Shown here one piece after another: positions 59,659 to 64,000 of a stretch of 64,000 bases of DNA. Under the pieces are notes generated by a model. That model searched no databases. It had not been told where the DNA came from and saw nothing but the letters and a program-made list of their open reading frames with translations. Made by a program: the position numbers and the translations under genes. The number at the start of each line of letters is the position of its first letter. Positions within the stretch are counted from its first letter, which is position 1. This stretch comes from Alisma plantago-aquatica (Eukaryota; Streptophyta; Magnoliopsida; Alismatales; Alismataceae), in contig OY856413.1 of assembly GCA_963693085.1 (NCBI GenBank), forward strand, positions 466,049,379-466,113,378, given 5' to 3'.

Positions 59659-62001
59659 GAAAGGATTTTGGCTGCCCAACTGTTGATGCGACCATTGACT
59701 TTGTTCAGGATGTCAACATGTGTGCATTTGTTAACCTTCGAGAGGATGATAGGGACTCCTAGGTATCTCCCTAGATCATCTATTTCTTTAAAGGAGCCGA
59801 TTCTTAACACCCTTCTTCTTGTGCTTCTGGGAACACTCACGGAGAAGAAGATTTGTGTTTTCTTGATATATATGGATTGGCCCGACGCCTCTTCAAACTT
59901 TTTGAAACATTGTTTAATTGTCCTCATTTGTTTGCCAGAAGCTCTGCTGAACATGATTAAGTCATCCATGAAACACTGGTGAGAGATCTTGATACCACTT
60001 CTTGCAATGGTTACAAGGATCCATTCTTTCTTGTTAACAAGGTCTTCAATCATTTGGCTCAATCTTTCAATGCACAACATGAAGATATAGGGAGACAAGG
60101 GGTCTCCTTGGCATAGTCCCCTACTAGCCTTAAATTCCTTTGTAAGGGATCCATTCCTTAGGACTGAACACTCACCCATAGTAATTGAGTTCATGATGTA
60201 GTTAGTGATGTTCAGAGGTAGATCAAACTTTCTTTGGGTGTCTCTTATGAATTCCCAAGATAGCCTATCATAAGCTTTGGGTAAGTCTATTTTGATGGCC
60301 ATATACTTCACCCCCTTCTTTCTCTTCATCAAGTGAATGACCTCCTGTGTCATAGCTATATTATTAGTGATATGCCTGCCCGACACAAAGCTACTTTGGG
60401 ATGGTCCTATCCATGTCGGCATATAGCCTTTCATCCGCTCTACAATTATCTTGGAATCAAGTTTGAGGTAGATGTTATTTAGAGAGATAGGTTGTAGTTG
60501 CACACAGGATTCGGGGTTGGATACTTTGGGAATTAGGATGATTGTAGAGATACACAGATCAGAACTCAATGCATGCCCAACTAGCACATTGGTTAATGTA
60601 TTCATCACTGATCCTTTAATAAGCATCCAATTTTTGAGGAGAAAAAATCCTTTGATTCCATCCGGCCCAACTTCCTTGTATGGGTTCATACTTTCAAGTA
60701 TGGTGAGCATTTCGGCTTCACTTGGGGCTATCTCAACTCATTTTTTATGGTCTTGGTTGAGTTGCATGAATGAACCAGGGATGTGTGAGATAGGTCCCCT
60801 TTGTGTGCTGACAGTTTTCGTGAGTAGTCACTGGAAATGGTTACACACCAGACTCTCAAGCTCAGTCTTATCAGATATCCATGTACCCTCCTCATTTTTG
60901 AGTTTGGAAATGGTGTTGAACCTTCTCCATTAATTAATGTAGGCATGGTAGTATTTTGAGTTCACATCTACATTCTTTAACCAATTCAGGTGGATTTTTT
61001 GTCTGAGCTCCTCTTCTTCAGTTTTAAGGATGTCGTTCAATTCAACCTGCATGTTAATGTATAATTCATTAGTAATAGAGTTGTACGACTGGGCAAGTTC
61101 TTTCCCCAGATTGCTAATGTTGTGTAAGAGACGATTCTTTTTCTTCCTCAGGTTTTGCGTATCATCCAAATCCCAGCGAATGATTTTCTCTTTTGTGAGT
61201 CTAAGCGCTGCATTGAGCTCACTGTTGTTTTGCCAGTTCAAGTGCAGAAGCTCCTTGAAATCACTATCATGCGAACACACTGCTTTTGATATGAAGCGGT
61301 ACTGGCTAGTCTTCTTTTTAGATGATTTCATGAGTAGTGGGTAATGGTCAGATGGCACACGAGGCAGGTGAATTACAATAAATTGATAGAAATCCCGTAT
61401 AAATTGTTCATTCGCCACCATTTGATCGAGGTGTTACTGTAGTGTGCCTATCTTGAATGTGAATCTAGGTCTCGAGAATCCCAGATCCATTAAGCCATCC
61501 TCCAGTAGGGTCTCGTGGAACACCCTTGCCTTGACGTAATTATAGTGTTGTGATCCACTTCGTTCCTTTGGATTTGCAGTGGTATTAAAGTCCCCGAGGG
61601 TTATCCAGGGTAGATTATAGCTCCTACCCAACTTAATGAAGTGTTTCCACAGGAGCGATCTAGTACTGATGTGGGGGCTATCATAAGTAAACATGATCAT
61701 TGTTTCCCGATTTAAACATCAAGTAATGAATTTCCTGTGATAATTCATAATGTTAATTTTGCAACCACGTTCATTCTAATAGACCCAAATGCTGCCTGAG
61801 AATCTGCGTGCTTCCACTCTAAATGAGTGTGAGAATCCAAGACTCTTAATGGTCTTTGTGGCTTTGTCCCTAGTCCCCACTAATCTAGGGTTCTAGAATA
61901 CCAACCACCTTGGGCTTGTACTGAGTGATATGTTCTCTGAGTACCCTTTTGCTCTCTGCTCTAGCAATACCTCTAATGTTCCAGCACATTATGTCCAACA
62001 T
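59659..62001 (-). pseudogene. LINE ORF2, N-terminal part: endonuclease and reverse transcriptase
   Basis: Start ATG at 62001-61999 (MLDIMCWNIRG). Endonuclease landmarks: CWNIRG, GILEP (catalytic Glu), LGDFNTT (about 61603), VPSDHYPLL (about 61350, the conserved SDH). RT landmarks: NPYKEVGPDGIKGFF (60690 on), LPKAYDRLSWEF (about 60270), GLCQGDPLSPYIFMLCIERL (60120 on) and CFMDDLIMF (catalytic Asp-Asp, 59975-59950), then DLGRYLGVP and SWAAKIL at the junction. Breaks: a frameshift near 61880 and stops at 61436, 60932, 60830 and 60740. The catalytic residues remain, so inactivation is by frame loss and truncation. Frames on the plus strand here are shadows. Confidence 0.9.
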
Positions 62002-63625
62002 TAAACTAGATGTGTTCGGTGTACTATTTGCTTAAGCTTAAGCACTGGTCTGGGGTGCTTGATTTTCCTTATTGTCATCAACATCTCCTTCCACCATTTG
62101 GACCTCCACCTCACTGGGATTTTGCAGGCCCTCACTGTCATGACCCCCCTTTGTGCACTCCTAGTGTTTCTGTGTAGGTTCTCATTTGGAAAGGTCTGAC
62201 GAATTCTCCCTTTCCTCTTCATCTTATCTGATTTGCCTTTTGATCTTCTACCAGCTGTAATATGTAATGTCACTATGGCCTCTTTGACCTCAACAATCTT
62301 GGGAGGCAGCGTATCCTCCGCCTCCTTCGGTAAGGGTTCTCCTGTGACGATTGGGTTATCTACAATCTCCACATTGATTACTTCCACCACCTTGTCCACC
62401 TTTGGGTTCATTGCCTTGTGCATTTCCTTCGATTGGTTACTTTGTGCCATGCCTTCCACCTGCATATTCGTGATGTCCTCTAGCGCCTCTCTTGCTTTAG
62501 CTGGGTCAATGGTCACTTTCTTCTTCCACACCTTGCTGCTACGTTCAGGTATCTGGTTGTATGCCGTTTGTTCATCTGTAGTGGAGCTCTCTTTGTGTGG
62601 CATCTCAGTAGTGTCTTCCTCTCTGAACATAGCAAAATGGTTTGCATCGACAATGTGGTTTCCATTGGATCCCTTTTGTTTCATGCTCATCCTCTTAACA
62701 CCCCTCCTCTTTTGTGTTTGCCACTCGTCTAGTTCCTAAAATAGCTCAGCGTACTAGTTTGTAGTTTGCTGCTCCTTGGCCTTGCTATGTACACCTTCTT
62801 CATCTTCTTCTGACCTACAATCCTTGGAGATGTGTCCTTCTTCCCCACACCGGGTGTAGGCCCAAGAAAATCCCTCATAAATGATCTCATATTCAACTCC
62901 ATTAATGAGGATGGTGGGGACAAATGGCTTCGTGGTATCTATTTTGAGAGCTAGTCTCGTGAATTTGCTACGAGATCGGTTGGATGTATGTATATCCACC
63001 TTGATCAGTCTTCCCAAGGCCAATCTGATATACTAAAATATGGTTGGGACGTACGAGTGAAGAGGCAAGTTTAGGACACGTACCCATGTAATAATTAGTT
63101 GAGGTGTTTCTTCTTTTGGTTTGAATGTGGGATACCAGTCCCAGACCAGCAGATTCCGACCGAATATCTTCCATGGTCCACTGGTGAGTGTTGTCTCATA
63201 GTCCTATTGGCAGGATAGCTGCACCACAAAGTGCCCTATGTCTACTTCATACATATTGAATCGCCCCATGATCTGCCAAAGCATGTTGAGTTTGTCCCTC
63301 AGGGTCATGTACCCTATGTCAGCTCCCAACATCCTAACGACCACTGCGTACCTCCATGGCTTGACTAAAGCATCCTCTGCTTTCGGCATTATGGATAGGG
63401 ATGGGATCCCTTCTGGTTCCGTTAGGGTCACCGCCTCCTCCGACAGAGTATCCTCGAACAATTTGTCCACAAAGTGGCTTGGGTTGTACGATGAGCTCTG
63501 GCCCGAGATGACCTTGCTAAATGAGGTCTATCGTTATGTATATCCTTCCACCTACACCCCTCCATCCATGATCGTATGCCCACCACTCGCGGTTGCATCA
63601 GTCTGGGCCCTAGCATCTGCAATCT
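62001..63625 (-). pseudogene. LINE ORF1: DUF4283-like RNA-binding protein with zinc knuckle
   Basis: One frame from about 63625 to the TAA at 62003-62001, with stops near 63545, 63525, 63204 and 62754. Landmarks: SKVISGQSSSYNPSHFV (about 63500), LWQIMGRFNMYEVDIG with GPWKIFGRNLLVW after a stop (DUF4283), ITWVRVLNLPLHSY (about 63090), and the knuckle read as YTRCGEEGHISKDC (about 62866), in which the first Cys is Tyr (one G-to-A change). The last 229 codons (62690 down) are charged and basic at the end. ORF1 proteins of plant LINEs bind element RNA. The stop overlaps the ORF2 start by one base (TAATG). Confidence 0.85.
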
Positions 63626-63915
63626 TTACTTGTGCGCTCTATCCTCCTTGATGCGTCTCTAGGGTTGATTTCGTTTGCCCGTTCCCTCGCATCCCAGCAA
63701 TGTAAAACTCTATACCGATTTCCGATATAGAATAACCAACCATTTACCTAAGTGATGCTTCTCCCTTGCCTCCTGCTTCATTCACATGACCCGCGTGCTT
63801 GCTTCCAATGATGTCATCCTCGGGATTCGTCTCTCGCACTCCCCTACGCCGTTGCCGCTTCCCCCATGCCCCCCACGCCCCCTAGGTTAAATGACTCCTT
63901 CAACAACAATGGGTC
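63626..63915 (-). other. GC-rich 5' leader of the LINE
   Basis: C-rich on the plus strand (GCCCCCCACGCCCCC near 63866-63882), non-coding, between the 5' end of the element and ORF1. This is where an internal LINE promoter would lie; none is proven. Confidence 0.6.
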
Positions 63916-63928
63916 AAAGTTGGATTTT
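63916..63928. repeat. Right target-site duplication of the LINE
   Basis: AAAGTTGGATTTT, identical to 52174-52186. The remaining bases to 64000 are AT-rich flank with nothing recognised. Confidence 0.75.
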
Positions 63929-64000
63929 CTTTATTGGGTTAATGTAGTGTAAGGTTTTTAGGGTTTTATTTGTGGGTTTTTATTATAGTAAGGCAAACAA

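Larger units (their letters stand above)
52187..63915 (-). mobile_element. L1-type LINE with both ends, split by a copia element
   Basis: AAAGTTGGATTTT at 52174-52186 and 63916-63928 brackets the element; next to the left copy lies the T-run (poly(A) on the minus strand). Reading the minus strand from 63915: GC-rich 5' leader, ORF1 (DUF4283-like and zinc knuckle), ORF2 (endonuclease, RT, zf-RVT, RNase H). A Sirevirus-type element (53706 to about 59658) interrupts ORF2 at the RT C-terminal region. LINE sequence present is about 5.8 kb; some 0.35-0.4 kb (about 120-130 codons after SWAAKIL) is missing at the 59.66-kb junction. Confidence 0.85.

Noticed and set aside
59517..59982. Plus-strand frames across the LTR/LINE junction
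   Set aside because: Antisense shadows of LINE ORF2 joined to LTR sequence.
1..64000. Previously undescribed defence, biosynthetic or other gene system
   Set aside because: Every coding region with clear features belongs to a known class of mobile element or is a broken gene fragment; no co-directed cluster of unknown genes exists.

Overview
The window looks like repeat-rich DNA from a flowering-plant nuclear genome. The basis is its AT-rich, intron-bearing eukaryotic organisation, plant-type CACTA (En/Spm) transposases, plant L1-type LINEs with an RNase H domain, Sirevirus-type copia elements primed by initiator-Met tRNA (TGGTATCAGAGC), PIF/Harbinger-like MITEs and a Helitron. I found no intact host gene, tRNA, rRNA or CRISPR array. 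The only host-derived coding traces are a decayed calmodulin-like (EF-hand) gene near 8.4-8.7 kb and an unrecognised gene fragment carried by the Helitron. The species cannot be named from the sequence.

Layout. 1-4.55 kb: non-coding repeat DNA with a degenerate inverted repeat and palindromic AAACGGTTT-type clusters. 4.56-6.88 kb: a 5'-truncated LINE ending in poly(A). 6.9-10.7 kb: AT-rich spacer holding the EF-hand pseudogene and a 0.4-kb MITE. 10.69-27.99 kb: an outer CACTA element with a 3-bp duplication (GTG), into which a related 9.7-kb CACTA element (15.2-24.9 kb) is nested; the inner one carries a nearly complete TNP2-type transposase gene and a spliced TNPA-like/Ulp1 gene. 28.0-34.2 kb: a duplicated flank that preserves the empty CACTA site, a 0.3-kb LINE tail with a 17-bp duplication, and two copies of one 0.4-kb MITE, one of them split by a 3.2-kb Helitron. 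34.8-42.4 kb: a heavily decayed element with an Athila-ORF1-like stretch and two Ulp1-like modules, itself interrupted by a 9.2-kb copia element (42.4-51.6 kb, minus strand). 52.19-63.9 kb: an L1-type LINE on the minus strand whose both ends and 13-bp duplication survive, split by a gag-only Sirevirus-type copia element (53.7-59.66 kb).

How the parts work together. This is layered nesting rather than an operon or pathway: CACTA in CACTA, Helitron in MITE, copia in an Ulp1-bearing element, and copia in LINE. For two of the insertions the window contains its own uninserted reference copy (the CACTA site at about 28.61-28.63 kb and the second MITE at 33.8-34.2 kb). Most element genes carry stop codons in otherwise continuous frames, so decay has been mainly by substitution. 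The exceptions with long open frames are the gag of the 53.7-kb element (562 codons, no break) and the inner TNP2 gene (1,079 codons, two stops). I found no evidence of a new biological system beyond mobile elements; the most unusual items are the double-hairpin leader of the CACTA transposase, the tandem Ulp1 modules and the palindrome arrays in several unrelated families.
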